A DNA stretch of 64,000 nt from Legionella qingyii (GTDB lineage: Bacteria > Pseudomonadota > Gammaproteobacteria > Legionellales > Legionellaceae), in NCBI RefSeq assembly GCF_003184185.1, contig NZ_QHJG01000002.1, positions 74,900-138,899 of the forward strand, given 5' to 3'. The notes under the pieces were generated by a model. It was not told the DNA's origin. It ran no database searches and saw only the letters and a list, made by a program, of their open reading frames with translations. The stretch's first letter is position 1; each line of letters starts with the position of its first letter. The translations under genes were made by a program, and so were the position numbers. Positions 18,938-29,485 of this stretch are shown here, piece by piece.

Positions 18938-19621
18938 ATGTTAAAACCACTTAAAACAATTCTATCTTTAAGTATTATCGTAGGCTCGTTTGCTACTTGG
19001 GCCGTAAATCCGATATCAATAAAAAAAGAAACCCCCATATATATTATTGATGTGAAATATCCACAAGGATTTAGTGATCCACGTATTAATGCAGTAGTAC
19101 AAGACTTCATGGAAAAAACCAAAAGAAGTTTTTTTAAAGAAATTGCTGCTGATACGGACATTCCTGCAGATGCACCTGGAAAATCCGGTTTAAATGTCAC
19201 GTACTCTTTGCCATACAAAACAAAAAATGCATTGAGCGTTTCTTTTAATATTTCTATTTACCACCGAGGAGCTGCACATCCTTCAAATACGGTGGCAGTA
19301 TTGAATTTTATCCATGGAAGCCAGGTTGAGTTAGCTGACTTATTCCGACCTGAAACGAATTATTTAAAACCTATAGCCAGTTTTTGCAGTAAAAAAATTA
19401 CCGAGAAAAATCTTTCAGATAAAAAATGGATCGAAGAGGGTACTAAGCCTGTAGAAAAAAATTATAAAATCTGGTCTTTTTCAGCAAATGGAATAAATAT
19501 TATCTTTGATACGTATCAGGTAGCAGCATATGTTTATGGTCCGCAAACAGTAAAAATACCTTTGTCACAGATTTCTTCTTTATTAAATCCTGAAGTAAAA
19601 CATAGTGTTTGGGGTCGTTAA
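18938..19621 (+). CDS. DUF3298-like secreted protein
   Basis: 227 residues with a signal peptide (hydrophobic stretch from about 8-22, cut after TWA). The body has the RsiV/DUF3298 pattern: an N-terminal region ending in VSFNISIYHRGAAHP, then a domain with ELADLFRP, and a C-terminal segment with NIIFDTYQVAAYVYGPQTVKIPL, where the YxxAxYxxGP block is diagnostic. Proteins of this type bind peptidoglycan fragments or lysozyme in some bacteria, but the role here is unknown. Its stop overlaps the start of the OPT transporter (TAATG at 19619-19623), so they share an operon with hutI just upstream. Confidence 0.8.
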   Translation: MLKPLKTILSLSIIVGSFATWAVNPISIKKETPIYIIDVKYPQGFSDPRINAVVQDFMEKTKRSFFKEIAADTDIPADAPGKSGLNVTYSLPYKTKNALSVSFNISIYHRGAAHPSNTVAVLNFIHGSQVELADLFRPETNYLKPIASFCSKKITEKNLSDKKWIEEGTKPVEKNYKIWSFSANGINIIFDTYQVAAYVYGPQTVKIPLSQISSLLNPEVKHSVWGR

Positions 19622-21630
19622 TGGCTGATACTCCTTTTATAGCTGCCGATAAAAAGGTAGCCGAACTTACTTTTCGAGTGGTGTTTCTTGCTATAATACT
19701 GACCGTATTGTTGGCAATGTCCAATGCGTTCCTTGCCTTGAAACTAGGGATTTTAACTTCAGCATCTATACCTGCTGCAATTATTTCCATGGGTATCTTA
19801 CGTTTCTTTAAAAACTCTACCATTCTTGAAAATAATGCAGTGCAAACTGCGGCTTCTGCTGGTGAGGCCGTTGCTGGTGGGATTGTTTATACCATTCCAG
19901 CATTGATAATTATTGGTTTTTGGAATCATTTTGATTACATGACAAATTTTTTCATTGCAGTTAGTGGTGGAGTTCTGGGTGTCTTATTCTCCATTCCCTT
20001 ACGACGTATTTTGGTTCATGATCCATCGTTAAAATTTCCGGAAGGGAGGGCAATTGCCGAGGTATTAAAATCATCCGCTGAAAAAACAGGTATCAAAGAC
20101 ATATTAATCGGGGGGGGAATAGGCGCACTTACTGAATTACTCCAAACTGGATTTAAAGTAATTGCAAATAGTTGGAATTATTGGTTTGTGGTAAAACGCT
20201 CTCTATTTGGTCTAGGCGCAGGCTTTTCTGCTACAATGATTGGTGCTGGTTATCTTGTTGGCCATGATATGGCAATCAGTATCTTTTTAGGCGCAGTGTT
20301 ATCCTGGTTAGTTGCATTACCTGTTGTAAGTCAATTTTATCCTGAGTTTCTAAATCAGCACCCTGCAGAGCAAGCTGCATCCCTTTTATGGAATAGTGAA
20401 ATGCGTTATCTGGGAATAGGTGCTATGTTGTTTGCTGGAGTGTGGACTTTTTTAAAATTAGTTAAACCACTTTCCAGAAGTATCCGAACTTCTCTGAAAA
20501 CATATACGTCTAAAGGTGTTGATGCTCAGGTGCCACGAACCGATAAGGATATTCCATTGCCTTATATCTTGATAGGTACAGGCGCATTAGCTGCAATCCT
20601 GTTTCTCTTTTTTCAACTTGTTCTTCCTTTACATCCAGTCGGTTTGGATAATGAATATTCTCCAACCCTAATTTTTATTGCTGTTCTTTATGTCTTAATT
20701 ATAGGGTTTATTTTTTCAGTTATTACTGCCTATTTTTCAGGTATGGTTGGTGTTACAGCTAGTCCCGGAAGTTCTGTTGTTATTTCAGGGATGCTTTTTG
20801 CTGCCTGGTTGTTATTAGTCGCGGTTGATCACTTATTGCCATTACCTCTAAAACCCGAGCAAATTCAGGCTGCTGAGGCAATTACGATTATGATTGGCGC
20901 AGTAGTAACTGGTATTGCGGCGATTGCCAATGATAATACCCAAGATCTGAAAGTAGGTCAGTTGGTTGGTGCAACCCCATGGAAACAACAATTGATGCTG
21001 TTGCTGGGCGTGGTGATCTCCTCTTTAGTTATTCCGCCAGTAATGCAACTATTATTCAATGTATATGGGATTGCAGGTGTAATGCCTCATGCAGGCATGG
21101 ATATAAGTCAATCTTTACCTGCGCCCACAGCCGCTTTAATGGCAGCCATCACCGAAGCGGTGTTTAGAAATTCATTACCATGGAACATGATGTTTATTGG
21201 TTCGGCAATTATTTTGATTATTATATTTCTTAATCATTTTTTTCAATTACGACGCTATTTAAATTTATCCATTCTAGGTGTTGCTATAGGAATGTATTTG
21301 CCACTTTCTTCTTCATTTCCATTATTTATTGGGGGAATGATTGCCTTGTTTGTTAAAAGACGTTTAAAACGCGCAATACCTGTTAAAGAAGAAGCGTTGA
21401 TTCGTAAACAAAAGGGGACGCTCATTGCCTGTGGTTTGGTTGCTGGTTCTGCTATTATGGATGTATTGCTTGCAATCCCGTTTTCAATTTTTCAAAGTCC
21501 TGATGCTTTGCAATTGGTAGGACCCAGTTGGAATAATATAGGCGTTTATTTGGGAATTATATCCACCTTGTTTCTTGCTTGGTGGATCAATCATAGAGTT
21601 GTTGGAAACGGAAACGGCTCAATTTCATAA
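19621..21630 (+). CDS. OPT-family oligopeptide transporter
   Basis: 669 residues and about 14-16 hydrophobic membrane segments. The N-terminal region (ELTFRVVFLAIILTVLLAMSNAFLALKLGI, in which the NAFLALKLG motif is the family signature) and the PEGRAIAEVLK and NDNTQDLKVGQLVGATPWKQQ blocks are typical of prokaryotic OPT transporters, which import oligopeptides or metal-peptide conjugates across the inner membrane. The ATG at 19621 overlaps the preceding stop codon. Peptide import fits an amino-acid-fuelled lifestyle and the adjacent histidine pathway. Confidence 0.92.
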   Translation: MADTPFIAADKKVAELTFRVVFLAIILTVLLAMSNAFLALKLGILTSASIPAAIISMGILRFFKNSTILENNAVQTAASAGEAVAGGIVYTIPALIIIGFWNHFDYMTNFFIAVSGGVLGVLFSIPLRRILVHDPSLKFPEGRAIAEVLKSSAEKTGIKDILIGGGIGALTELLQTGFKVIANSWNYWFVVKRSLFGLGAGFSATMIGAGYLVGHDMAISIFLGAVLSWLVALPVVSQFYPEFLNQHPAEQAASLLWNSEMRYLGIGAMLFAGVWTFLKLVKPLSRSIRTSLKTYTSKGVDAQVPRTDKDIPLPYILIGTGALAAILFLFFQLVLPLHPVGLDNEYSPTLIFIAVLYVLIIGFIFSVITAYFSGMVGVTASPGSSVVISGMLFAAWLLLVAVDHLLPLPLKPEQIQAAEAITIMIGAVVTGIAAIANDNTQDLKVGQLVGATPWKQQLMLLLGVVISSLVIPPVMQLLFNVYGIAGVMPHAGMDISQSLPAPTAALMAAITEAVFRNSLPWNMMFIGSAIILIIIFLNHFFQLRRYLNLSILGVAIGMYLPLSSSFPLFIGGMIALFVKRRLKRAIPVKEEALIRKQKGTLIACGLVAGSAIMDVLLAIPFSIFQSPDALQLVGPSWNNIGVYLGIISTLFLAWWINHRVVGNGNGSIS

Positions 21631-21634
21631 TTTT

Positions 21635-21843
21635 TAGCCTGGGTGGAGCGAAGCGGCACTGCCATTAAGCTAAGGAAAAAACTGTCGTTCCCGCGTAGGC
21701 GGGACCCATTTCTAGCGAGGCACAGTGCCACTTTAAGAAATAGATTCCCGCCTACGCGGGAATGACAAAAACCCTTAACTTAATGGCAGTGTAGCGAAAG
21801 CGAAACCCGGGTTCCAGTCTTTCGGACCTGAACCCGGGCTACA
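21635..21843. repeat. AGCCTGGG-type repeat cluster, interrupted by the family B element
   Basis: One AGCCTGGG repeat is split by the element at 21657-21791. A second CCCGGGTTC/GAACCCGGG pair lies at about 21812-21840. Together they fill the 236-bp gap between two convergent genes (the OPT transporter and valS) and could terminate both transcripts. Confidence 0.5.
21657..21791. mobile_element. MITE-like element (family B) with about 46-bp terminal inverted repeats
   Basis: The 135-bp stretch begins CACTGCCATTAAGCTAAGG and ends CTTAACTTAATGGCAGTG. The arms are nearly complementary over about 46 bp and include GTCGTTCCCGCGTAGGCGGGA and its partner TCCCGCCTACGCGGGAATGAC, each within the arms (the core motif of these is TTCCCGCGTAGGCGGGA). 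That motif is widespread as an intergenic palindrome in proteobacteria. It has no reading frame. The flanks (GCCTGGGTGGAGCGAAGCGG to the left, TAGCGAAAGCGAAACCCGGG to the right) look like an AGCCTGGG repeat into which it inserted. Confidence 0.65.
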
Positions 21844-21866
21844 ATAAACTCGCTGGAGTTTATTTC

Positions 21867-24632
21867 TTACAATGACTCAACTCTAATTTTATGTTGTAAG
21901 AGCTTTTCTTTAGTTTGTTGTGCTTGCGATAATTTTTCACGTTCTTTAGCAATAATTTCCGCAGGCGCTTTATCAGTAAATTTAGGATTATTTAATTTAC
22001 CCTCAGCAAGACTAATGTCTTTATCTAACTTGGTAAGCTCTCTTGTTAAGCGAGTCAGTTCCGCCTCTTTATCAATTAAATCAGCCATTGGAATGAGTAA
22101 TTCAATTTCACCAAGGACAGCAGTTGCAGAGACGGGTATCTTTTCATCTGCTTCCAGATAATGGATCTGGCTTAATTTACTCAATGCTTTTAACGTGTGT
22201 TGATATTTCTCCACTCGCTCTTTAAGCATCGGTGTAATATTCCGAATATAAAGCGGAATAAGCTTGGCAGGTGATATAGACATTTCACTACGGATGGTAC
22301 GTACTGCTTGAATCGCTGCTTTTAACCATTCTAATTCTTCTTCAATTACATCATTAATGAACTCATGGTTCACTTGGGGGTAAGCACTGATCATAATGCT
22401 TGCACCATTATCACTGGTTAACTTTGTAGTCCGTTGCCAAATTTCTTCTGTAATGAATGGCATTAAAGGATGCAACATTTTAAGAATCTGATCGAGGACG
22501 TGAATTAATGTCTTACGAGTACCGCGTTTCAATGCGCTCAGTGCATGTTCATCTTGCAAGATGGGTTTGGATAATTCGAGATACCAGTCACAATACTCAT
22601 GCCAGACAAATTCGTAAATCGTGTTTGATAACAAGTCAAATCGATAGGTTTCGAAATAATGATGTACTTTACTTATGGTGTGTTGCAGGCGTGATAAAAT
22701 CCACTGATCTGCAGGGGTATATTGGAATGCTCCATCATCGAAATCTATTTGCTCTTCATCTGTATTGAGTAAAACATAACGTGCTGCATTCCACAATTTG
22801 TTACAAAAATTACGATAACCTTCAACTCGTCCTATATCAAAGCGTACATTTCGACCGGTAGATGCAAGAGAGCAATAGGTAAAACGAAGGGCATCTGTTC
22901 CATAGGCGCTAATACCTTCAGGAAATTCTTTACGGGTGTTTTTAATGATGTTGTCCCGAACAGATTGCAACATTAAATTAGAGGTTCGTTTTGTAATGAG
23001 CGACTCGAGATCAATACCATCAACAATGTCCAGTGGATCTAGCACATTCCCTTTAGATTTGGACATTTTATGTCCTTCACTGTCTCGAATTAAGCCGGTA
23101 ATAAACACTTCTTTGAAAGGAATTTTTCCGGTAAATTTTAGCCCCATCATGATCATCCGAGCTACCCAGAAAAAAATAATATCAAAACCAGTAACCAGAA
23201 CCGAAGTTGGATAGAACTGATCTAATTCTTGAGTACGTTCCGGCCAACCCAAAGTTGAAAAGGGCCAAAGCGCCGAAGAAAACCAGGTATCTAAGACATC
23301 CTCATCTTGTTTTAATACCGTTGAATCTTTAATTTTATATTTAAAGCGAACATCATTTTCACTATATCCTACATAGACATTACCATTACTGTCATACCAT
23401 GCGGGTATACGGTGTCCCCACCATAATTGGCGACTAATACACCAATCTTCAATGTTGTCCATCCATTGAAAATAGGTTTTGCTCCAGGTTTCCGGAATAA
23501 AGCGAATTTCACCATTTTTCACAGCAGCGATTGCGGGTTCAGCGAGAGGTTGAGTTTTGACATACCATTGATCGGTTAACAGGGGTTCTATAATGACATT
23601 CGATTTTTCACCACGGGGCACTTTTAATTTATGTGGTTCTGTTTTAACTAATAAGCCTTCTGCATCCAGATCTTTAATAATTTGTTCTCGGGCTACAAAT
23701 CGATCCATTCCTTGATATTTTAAAGGAGCATTTTTATTAATAGATGCTTTTTTAGTTAAGATGCTTATAACAGGAAGTTGATGACGTTTACCCACTTCAT
23801 GATCATTAAAATCATGGGCGGGTGTAATTTTAACGCAACCGCTGCCAAATTCTTTATCGACATATTCATCCGCAATAATAGGTATCGTCCGCTCACAAAG
23901 TGGAAGATAAACCTCTTGCCCAATAAGATGTTTAAAACGTGGATCTTCAGGATGTACGGCAACCGCAGTGTCTCCCAACATCGTTTCAGGTCGGGTGGTA
24001 GCAACAATAAGAGACTCGGTTGAGTTCACAACTGGGTAGCGAATATGCCAGAGGAAACCATCTTCTTCTTCAGAGAGCACTTCGAGATCCGATACTGCAG
24101 TACCTAATTTAGGATCCCAATTCACTAAACGAGTTCCACGATAAATCAAACCTTCATCATAGAGTTGTACGAACACTTTTTGCACTGCGGCTGATAATCC
24201 TTCATCCATAGTAAATCGTTCGCGACTCCAGTCTACTGAAGCACCCAAACGTCGCATTTGTTGCGTTATAGTATTACCAGATTTATTTTTCCATTGCCAA
24301 ACGCGTTCTAAAAATTGTTCGCGGGTAAGATCTTTTCTAGAGGTTCCCGTGGCTTCAAGTTGACGTTCAACAACGAGTTGCGTTGAAATACCAGCATGGT
24401 CAGTACCCGGTTGCCATAGAGTTTTATCGCCTAACATCCGATGATAACGGGTCAATGCATCCATAATCGTATGCTGAAAACCGTGCCCCATATGCAGGCT
24501 ACCTGTAACATTGGGAGGAGGGAGCATAATGCAATATCTTTTGCCGTCACCATGAGGCTGGAAATAATGATGATTTTCCCAATTTTTATAGCATGATTTT
24601 TCAATTGCTTCAGGGGAATAGATTTTATCCAT
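21867..24632 (-). CDS. valS: Valyl-tRNA synthetase
   Basis: 921 residues. A class Ia synthetase with the HIGH-type motif GSLHMGHGF and the KMSKS motif [10 protein letters not shown]. The CP1 editing insertion lies between them (with [17 protein letters not shown]). The C-terminal coiled-coil tRNA arm is also present (from about residue 860). The open frame runs 63 codons further upstream, through a palindromic repeat, to 24821; the start at 24632 ([12 protein letters not shown]) matches the family and is used here. Confidence 0.96.
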   Translation of the reverse strand: MDKIYSPEAIEKSCYKNWENHHYFQPHGDGKRYCIMLPPPNVTGSLHMGHGFQHTIMDALTRYHRMLGDKTLWQPGTDHAGISTQLVVERQLEATGTSRKDLTREQFLERVWQWKNKSGNTITQQMRRLGASVDWSRERFTMDEGLSAAVQKVFVQLYDEGLIYRGTRLVNWDPKLGTAVSDLEVLSEEEDGFLWHIRYPVVNSTESLIVATTRPETMLGDTAVAVHPEDPRFKHLIGQEVYLPLCERTIPIIADEYVDKEFGSGCVKITPAHDFNDHEVGKRHQLPVISILTKKASINKNAPLKYQGMDRFVAREQIIKDLDAEGLLVKTEPHKLKVPRGEKSNVIIEPLLTDQWYVKTQPLAEPAIAAVKNGEIRFIPETWSKTYFQWMDNIEDWCISRQLWWGHRIPAWYDSNGNVYVGYSENDVRFKYKIKDSTVLKQDEDVLDTWFSSALWPFSTLGWPERTQELDQFYPTSVLVTGFDIIFFWVARMIMMGLKFTGKIPFKEVFITGLIRDSEGHKMSKSKGNVLDPLDIVDGIDLESLITKRTSNLMLQSVRDNIIKNTRKEFPEGISAYGTDALRFTYCSLASTGRNVRFDIGRVEGYRNFCNKLWNAARYVLLNTDEEQIDFDDGAFQYTPADQWILSRLQHTISKVHHYFETYRFDLLSNTIYEFVWHEYCDWYLELSKPILQDEHALSALKRGTRKTLIHVLDQILKMLHPLMPFITEEIWQRTTKLTSDNGASIMISAYPQVNHEFINDVIEEELEWLKAAIQAVRTIRSEMSISPAKLIPLYIRNITPMLKERVEKYQHTLKALSKLSQIHYLEADEKIPVSATAVLGEIELLIPMADLIDKEAELTRLTRELTKLDKDISLAEGKLNNPKFTDKAPAEIIAKEREKLSQAQQTKEKLLQHKIRVESL

Positions 24633-24744
24633 GATTAAACCTGTACTGATAAAAAGACGAAATGTTACCACAAATTCAACCATAAGTTGAGCCAATAAGC
24701 TTACAATAATATGGGGTTGGAAAATTACAGGTTTAGCTTTTGCA

Positions 24745-24820
24745 GTCGGGCTGCAGAGCGGCGGAACTCGGGAAAATTGTGATATTTTAAACCCGGGTTC
24801 CTCTGCGTGGCACCCGGGCA
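24745..24820. repeat. AGCCTGGG-type palindromic repeats upstream of valS
   Basis: Two half-palindromes lie between the RND permease stop and the valS start: GGGCTGCAGAGCGGCGGAAC, and ACCCGGGTTCCTCTGCGTGG followed by CACCCGGGC. They extend the apparent valS frame but are not coding. They probably fold after the permease gene. Confidence 0.5.
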
Positions 24821-24827
24821 TTTTATA

Positions 24828-27800
24828 TTAGGGATGTTGTTCTTTTGGGTTAGGCACTTGAACATCAGGAATTTTTGCTTCATCAAACTGAGGTTCAGCC
24901 TTTTTCAAGCGATGGTCTTCTGCAATGTATGTATATAAGGTAGGAACCACAAATAAAGTAAATCCTGTTCCGATTAACAAGCCCGTTGCAATAACCAGAC
25001 CTATATCAAAGCGACTTACTGCTCCTGCGCCACTAGCAATCAAAAGCGGCAATACACCAAATACCATGGCTGCAGTGGTCATGAGAATGGGTCTTAATCT
25101 AATACCTGCAGCTTCCTCTACGGCAGCTCGTTTATCCAAATTCTTTTCTCGTTGTAGATGGTTGGCAAAATCTACGATCAAAATCCCATGTTTGGAGATT
25201 AATCCGATAAGAGTAATCAAGCCAACCTGAGTGTAAATATTGATACTCGCCAGACCCAAATTCAAGGGAATTAAGGCGCCACAGATGGACATGGGGACAC
25301 TGATTAAGACGATTAAAGGATCGCGAAAACTTTCATATTGAGCGGAAAGTACCAAAAAGATAATTATGATTGCAAAGATAAATGCAAATATCAGGGCACT
25401 TCCTTCTTGTATAAATTGCCTTGATTCACCACCATAGTCATATGAGAACCCCTTAGGTAATGTATCGTTGGCTGCATTTTGTAAGAACTCAAGACCCTCG
25501 CCAAGTGTTTTTCCAGGCATCATGACTGCTTGAATGGTTGCTGAGTTCATTTGTTGAAAATGTGTGGCGGCATTAGGAGCTGTTTTTTCCACAGCAGTAA
25601 CTACAGTTGAAAGAGGAACCATAGTTCCGTTGATGGTTTTCACATATATTTGCCCTAATTGTTCCGGGGTCATGCGGAACGAGCGACTTAACTGCGGAAT
25701 AACCTGATAACTACGTCCTTCCAAATTAAAATAGTTGATGTAATTACCTGATAAAGCACTGGTTAAGCTGCTCCCAACTGCTTGCATATCTAATCCCATT
25801 TCAGAAGCTTTGGAGCGATTGATATCCAGTATAATTTGGGGCTTGTTAAATTTAAGAGAATTATCGACATAAATAAATAAACCACTTTTTTGAGCTTTTT
25901 CGGTGAGTTTTTGTGACACATCCAATAAGCTTTGGAAGTCGTTAGTGGTTTTAATAACAAATTGAACTGGTGTTCCGCCTCCACCACCTGGAAGAGGGGG
26001 GGGGACAATTGCAAAAGCGTTTAAACCCGCAACTTGTGATAATTTATCTTGCAGTGGTTGTTTTAAAGCAAACTGGCTTTTACTACGTTGATTCCATGGT
26101 TTTAATACCATTCCCGAGATGGTTTGGCTGCTATTGTTTACGGTAAAATAATTTTCTGTTTCAGGAAAGCTTTTATAAATTTCATCAAATGGCTTAGTAA
26201 ATGACTCGATGTAATTAAGTGTGGCAAATTGAGGTATCATTGCCATGACGAAAAAGAAACCCTGGTCTTCATCAGGTGCTGTTTCTGCTGCGGTATGAGT
26301 ATAGAGATAAGGTAGCATCAGGATAACAACTGCTGCAAAGAACAACATAATCTCGCGGGTATTTAGCAAGCTATGCAACGCATTTTGATATCTCAATTTA
26401 AGCTTATTGAAAAAATTATCGAGAAATTGCACGAATTTGCCGCTGCTTATATTTTTAGATAATACCCTTGAGCACATCATAGGAGAAAGAGTTAAGGCGA
26501 TAACTCCTGAAATGATTACTGCGCTGGCTAAAGTAAATGCAAACTCTTTGAACAAAGCACCGGTTAATCCTCCCATAAATCCAATTGGTGCGTATACAGC
26601 GGCAAGGGTAATAGTCATTGCAATTACTGGAGTGGCTATTTCTCGAGCGCCAATCAATGCAGCATCAAAAGGAGTTTTTCCTTCCTCTATATGTCGATGG
26701 ACGTTTTCTACAACCACAATGGCATCATCGACTACCAAACCAATGGCTAGAACAAAAGCGAGCAAGGTAAGTAAGTTGATACTGTATCCTAGAATAAGCA
26801 TCAAGGTACATACGCCAACTAATGAAAGTGGAATGGTTACCACAGGAATGAGTACCGAACGAATAGAGCCTAAGAATAAAAAAATCACTACGATAACAAT
26901 TAGGCCTGCTTCTATAATAGTATGAGTTACTTCATCCAGAGATGCTCTAATAAATGCTGTCGCGTCATAAACTATTGTTCCTGTTAAGGAGGGTGGAAAC
27001 TCTCTAATAACGGAGGGAAGTATTTTTCGTACATCACTAATTACGGTCAGAGGGTTGGCTGTTGGTGTGGGGGTAATGGATATAAATACCGCTTTTTTAC
27101 CATTAAATGTAACCGATGTATCATAATCTTGTGAACCTAATTCAATTCTGCCAATATCGCGTAAGCGAACAATAGAACCTTTATCACTTTTAACAATCAG
27201 GTTACTAAATTGTGTTGTGTCATTAAGATCCGTTTTTGCAGTGATACTGATTGCAACGTATTCACCTTTGGTATTTCCTGCTGCAGTGAGGAAATTATTT
27301 TTGGCAAGAACAACAGATACATCTGAGGGGGAAACTCCCAGAGCAGCCATTTTAACCGGATCAAGAAAAATTCGCATGGAATAGGTGGCACCACCTAAAA
27401 TCTCTGCTTTAGCAACACCGTCTACAGTTTGCAGTTGTGGTTGAACAACACGGGTTGCGTAGTCAGTGATTTGCTGGGGTGTCATTTCGGTACTGTCTAA
27501 ACTGATGTACATCAATGCTGTTGAGCTATCAGATGTTTTCAATATAACTGGTTGTTGAGACTCTTTGGGCAATTGATTTAGCGTTTGTTGCACTTTACTC
27601 ATCACATCAGTAAAAGCCACTTGAGGATCAAAGTTTAATTTAATATTTAGAGTAATAGTGCTTAAGCCTTGAGTACTGGAAGAGGTCATATAATCAATCC
27701 CTTCTGCACTGGCAACCGCTTTTTCTAAAGGTGAAGTAATGAAGCCTGCAATAAGATCGGCATCCGCACCAGGATATCCAGTCATAATGGTAATCACTGT

Positions 27801-27926
27801 ATTGTCCATACGCGGGTATTGGCGAATTTGCATCTTATAGATGGAGTTAATACCAAAAAGCAGAATGAGCAAACTAATTACCATGGCAAGTACGGGCCGC
27901 TTGATAAAAAGATCGGTAAACTTCAT
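24828..27926 (-). CDS. RND efflux pump inner-membrane permease (HAE1 type)
   Basis: 1032 residues, the usual length. Membrane segment 1 is at residues about 10-30, then a large periplasmic domain. The TM2-6 block follows, with GLVVDDAIVVVENVHRH (the proton-relay Asp pair in TM4), then a second periplasmic domain and TM7-12. It exchanges protons for drugs or toxic compounds and needs an adaptor and an outer-membrane channel. The adaptor gene lies directly upstream (28032-29294). The channel may be the TolC homologue at 6931-8304. It closely resembles MexF/AcrB-type pumps in order; the substrate is unknown. Confidence 0.93.
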   Translation of the reverse strand: MKFTDLFIKRPVLAMVISLLILLFGINSIYKMQIRQYPRMDNTVITIMTGYPGADADLIAGFITSPLEKAVASAEGIDYMTSSSTQGLSTITLNIKLNFDPQVAFTDVMSKVQQTLNQLPKESQQPVILKTSDSSTALMYISLDSTEMTPQQITDYATRVVQPQLQTVDGVAKAEILGGATYSMRIFLDPVKMAALGVSPSDVSVVLAKNNFLTAAGNTKGEYVAISITAKTDLNDTTQFSNLIVKSDKGSIVRLRDIGRIELGSQDYDTSVTFNGKKAVFISITPTPTANPLTVISDVRKILPSVIREFPPSLTGTIVYDATAFIRASLDEVTHTIIEAGLIVIVVIFLFLGSIRSVLIPVVTIPLSLVGVCTLMLILGYSINLLTLLAFVLAIGLVVDDAIVVVENVHRHIEEGKTPFDAALIGAREIATPVIAMTITLAAVYAPIGFMGGLTGALFKEFAFTLASAVIISGVIALTLSPMMCSRVLSKNISSGKFVQFLDNFFNKLKLRYQNALHSLLNTREIMLFFAAVVILMLPYLYTHTAAETAPDEDQGFFFVMAMIPQFATLNYIESFTKPFDEIYKSFPETENYFTVNNSSQTISGMVLKPWNQRSKSQFALKQPLQDKLSQVAGLNAFAIVPPPLPGGGGGTPVQFVIKTTNDFQSLLDVSQKLTEKAQKSGLFIYVDNSLKFNKPQIILDINRSKASEMGLDMQAVGSSLTSALSGNYINYFNLEGRSYQVIPQLSRSFRMTPEQLGQIYVKTINGTMVPLSTVVTAVEKTAPNAATHFQQMNSATIQAVMMPGKTLGEGLEFLQNAANDTLPKGFSYDYGGESRQFIQEGSALIFAFIFAIIIIFLVLSAQYESFRDPLIVLISVPMSICGALIPLNLGLASINIYTQVGLITLIGLISKHGILIVDFANHLQREKNLDKRAAVEEAAGIRLRPILMTTAAMVFGVLPLLIASGAGAVSRFDIGLVIATGLLIGTGFTLFVVPTLYTYIAEDHRLKKAEPQFDEAKIPDVQVPNPKEQHP

Positions 27927-27982
27927 AACGTGTTCCTGATTAAAAAATTTTGTAATAGGTGTGCTATGCCTATATTAAAATT

Positions 27983-28017
27983 AACCTGGGTTTCGCTTTG
28001 CTTCACCCAGGCTACTA
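27983..28017. repeat. AGCCTGGG-type palindrome inside the RND operon
   Basis: AACCTGGGTTTCGCTTTGC followed by TTCACCCAGGCTACTA forms a hairpin between the adaptor stop and the permease start. A stem here could lower permease expression relative to the adaptor, or protect the adaptor message. Confidence 0.55.
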
Positions 28018-28031
28018 TGATTCAATTTAGT

Positions 28032-29294
28032 TTATTGTCCTAACAAATCCGGATTACTGACTTCATTCAGTTTGACATCATTATTGATTACAACGGGCGT
28101 GCCATTTTGTAATTTTATTTCTCCGGCGCTTACAACCAATTGTCCTGCCTTAATTCCTTTTTTGATTACGGTATAATTTCCACGTTGCTCGCCTGTGGTA
28201 ACAAAAACGCGTTTGACGGTGAGTAGATCAGAACCATCTGAGTTTTTCTTACCCTCCGCATTTTTTTCTATTATGTAAACAGCGTTACCATATAAGCTAT
28301 AAGATATAGCAGTTGAAGGAACAATGACTGTATTAGGCTCGGGAGCTTGGCTTATTTCAATTGAAGCAAACATACCTGGTACGAAGGTAAAACTATGAAT
28401 TTTGTTTTTGCTGTTTAAATCAGAATTGCAAGTAACAATTCGTTTATTACCCATTGGCTCTTTTCGGGTTTGCACTAATGGAGAATTTTCAGGGGCTTTA
28501 ATTGCAGCTGTAGGGCAATTCGCAAGAGTAGCCTGAACCAACATGTTGTGTGTATTCAGATCCACTTTAGAGTTAATCGCAGTTACTTTGGCTTCAAAAA
28601 GCGCATTGGGAAATCCTTCTACGGAAAACGTAATAGCTTGATTGGGTCGAATACGTTTATACAATTGTTCTGGGAGATAAAATTCTAAATACAATGGGTC
28701 AAGTGATTGTAATGAAACGATTGTTGTCTGCCCCGGGCTGATAAACTGGCCCAGGTTTACTTGTCGTATACCTAATTTACCAGCAAAGGGCGCTGTAATG
28801 TGCTTTTGATTGATCTGGGCTTGAGTTTGATCTAATTTTGCCTGGGCTTGATCGAGATTTGCTTTAGCTTCATCCACATTGGAAATAGGAGCAGCGCCTC
28901 GTTTAAACAAGTCATCTTGGCGTTTATAGCTAAGCGTTTTCAGAGTTAATTCTGCTTGATTAAATTTTAATATGGCTTGATCTACACTATCATCAATAGT
29001 AATTAATGGGGCATCTTTATCGACATACTGTCCTGATTCAAAGTCAATTTTTACCACGTTTCCTGAAGCTTGGGCGCTTACATCAACTCCATTAAATGCA
29101 ACGAAATTACCGACAGCATGAATGGTTGGCTGCCAGTCTACTGCTTTGGCAACGGATGATGCGACAGAAACAGCAGGTGGTTGGTAGCTTGCAAAAAAAC
29201 GCTTAATCAAAAATGCTTTGATCAGGTTAAAAGCAATGATCCCACCGAAAACGATCAGTAAGGCTACTCCCATGATGATCATTCGCTTTTTCAT
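28032..29294 (-). CDS. RND efflux pump periplasmic adaptor (membrane fusion protein)
   Basis: 420 residues. An N-terminal hydrophobic anchor at about 6-26 is followed by a lipoyl-type half (VDVSAQASGNVVKIDFESGQYV), then an alpha-helical hairpin with heptads rich in Gln/Ala (SNVDEAKANLDQAQAKLDQTQ), the second lipoyl half (APFAGKLGIRQVNLGQFISPG) and beta-barrel domains. It bridges the permease to an outer-membrane channel. Residues about 245-290 (around the NCPTAAIKAPENSP to NSKNKIHS region) look like an extra insert compared with typical adaptors. It is the first gene of the pump operon. Confidence 0.92.
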   Translation of the reverse strand: MKKRMIIMGVALLIVFGGIIAFNLIKAFLIKRFFASYQPPAVSVASSVAKAVDWQPTIHAVGNFVAFNGVDVSAQASGNVVKIDFESGQYVDKDAPLITIDDSVDQAILKFNQAELTLKTLSYKRQDDLFKRGAAPISNVDEAKANLDQAQAKLDQTQAQINQKHITAPFAGKLGIRQVNLGQFISPGQTTIVSLQSLDPLYLEFYLPEQLYKRIRPNQAITFSVEGFPNALFEAKVTAINSKVDLNTHNMLVQATLANCPTAAIKAPENSPLVQTRKEPMGNKRIVTCNSDLNSKNKIHSFTFVPGMFASIEISQAPEPNTVIVPSTAISYSLYGNAVYIIEKNAEGKKNSDGSDLLTVKRVFVTTGEQRGNYTVIKKGIKAGQLVVSAGEIKLQNGTPVVINNDVKLNEVSNPDLLGQ

Positions 29295-29429
29295 TAATAT
29301 TCCCCTAAATGCTTAAAAAAAACGATAATTTTGAAACTCGCCAAATATAACATGAAAGCTGAATATTATTACCCTTATTGTGTTTATAAGTTTCAATTTT
29401 ATTTATTTCATGGTTATAAAAATATCCTA

Positions 29430-29457
29430 TTGACTAAATACAACACTTTGTTACTAT
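29430..29457 (+). promoter_or_regulatory. Sigma-70-type promoter of the small secreted protein gene
   Basis: TTGACT (29430-29435), a 16-base spacer and TACTAT (29452-29457) are a good match to a housekeeping promoter. Transcription would begin near 29464, about 22 bp ahead of the start codon. Confidence 0.55.
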
Positions 29458-29485
29458 GCTGCTTTCATTAAACGAAGGAGAAACC

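Noticed and set aside
24633..24821. An N-terminal extension of valS
   Set aside because: The upstream 63 codons read through palindromic repeat sequence and do not resemble ValS; the start at 24632 matches the family.
26407..26925. A 172-codon plus-strand frame inside the RND permease
   Set aside because: It lies antisense to conserved membrane segments and has no family resemblance.
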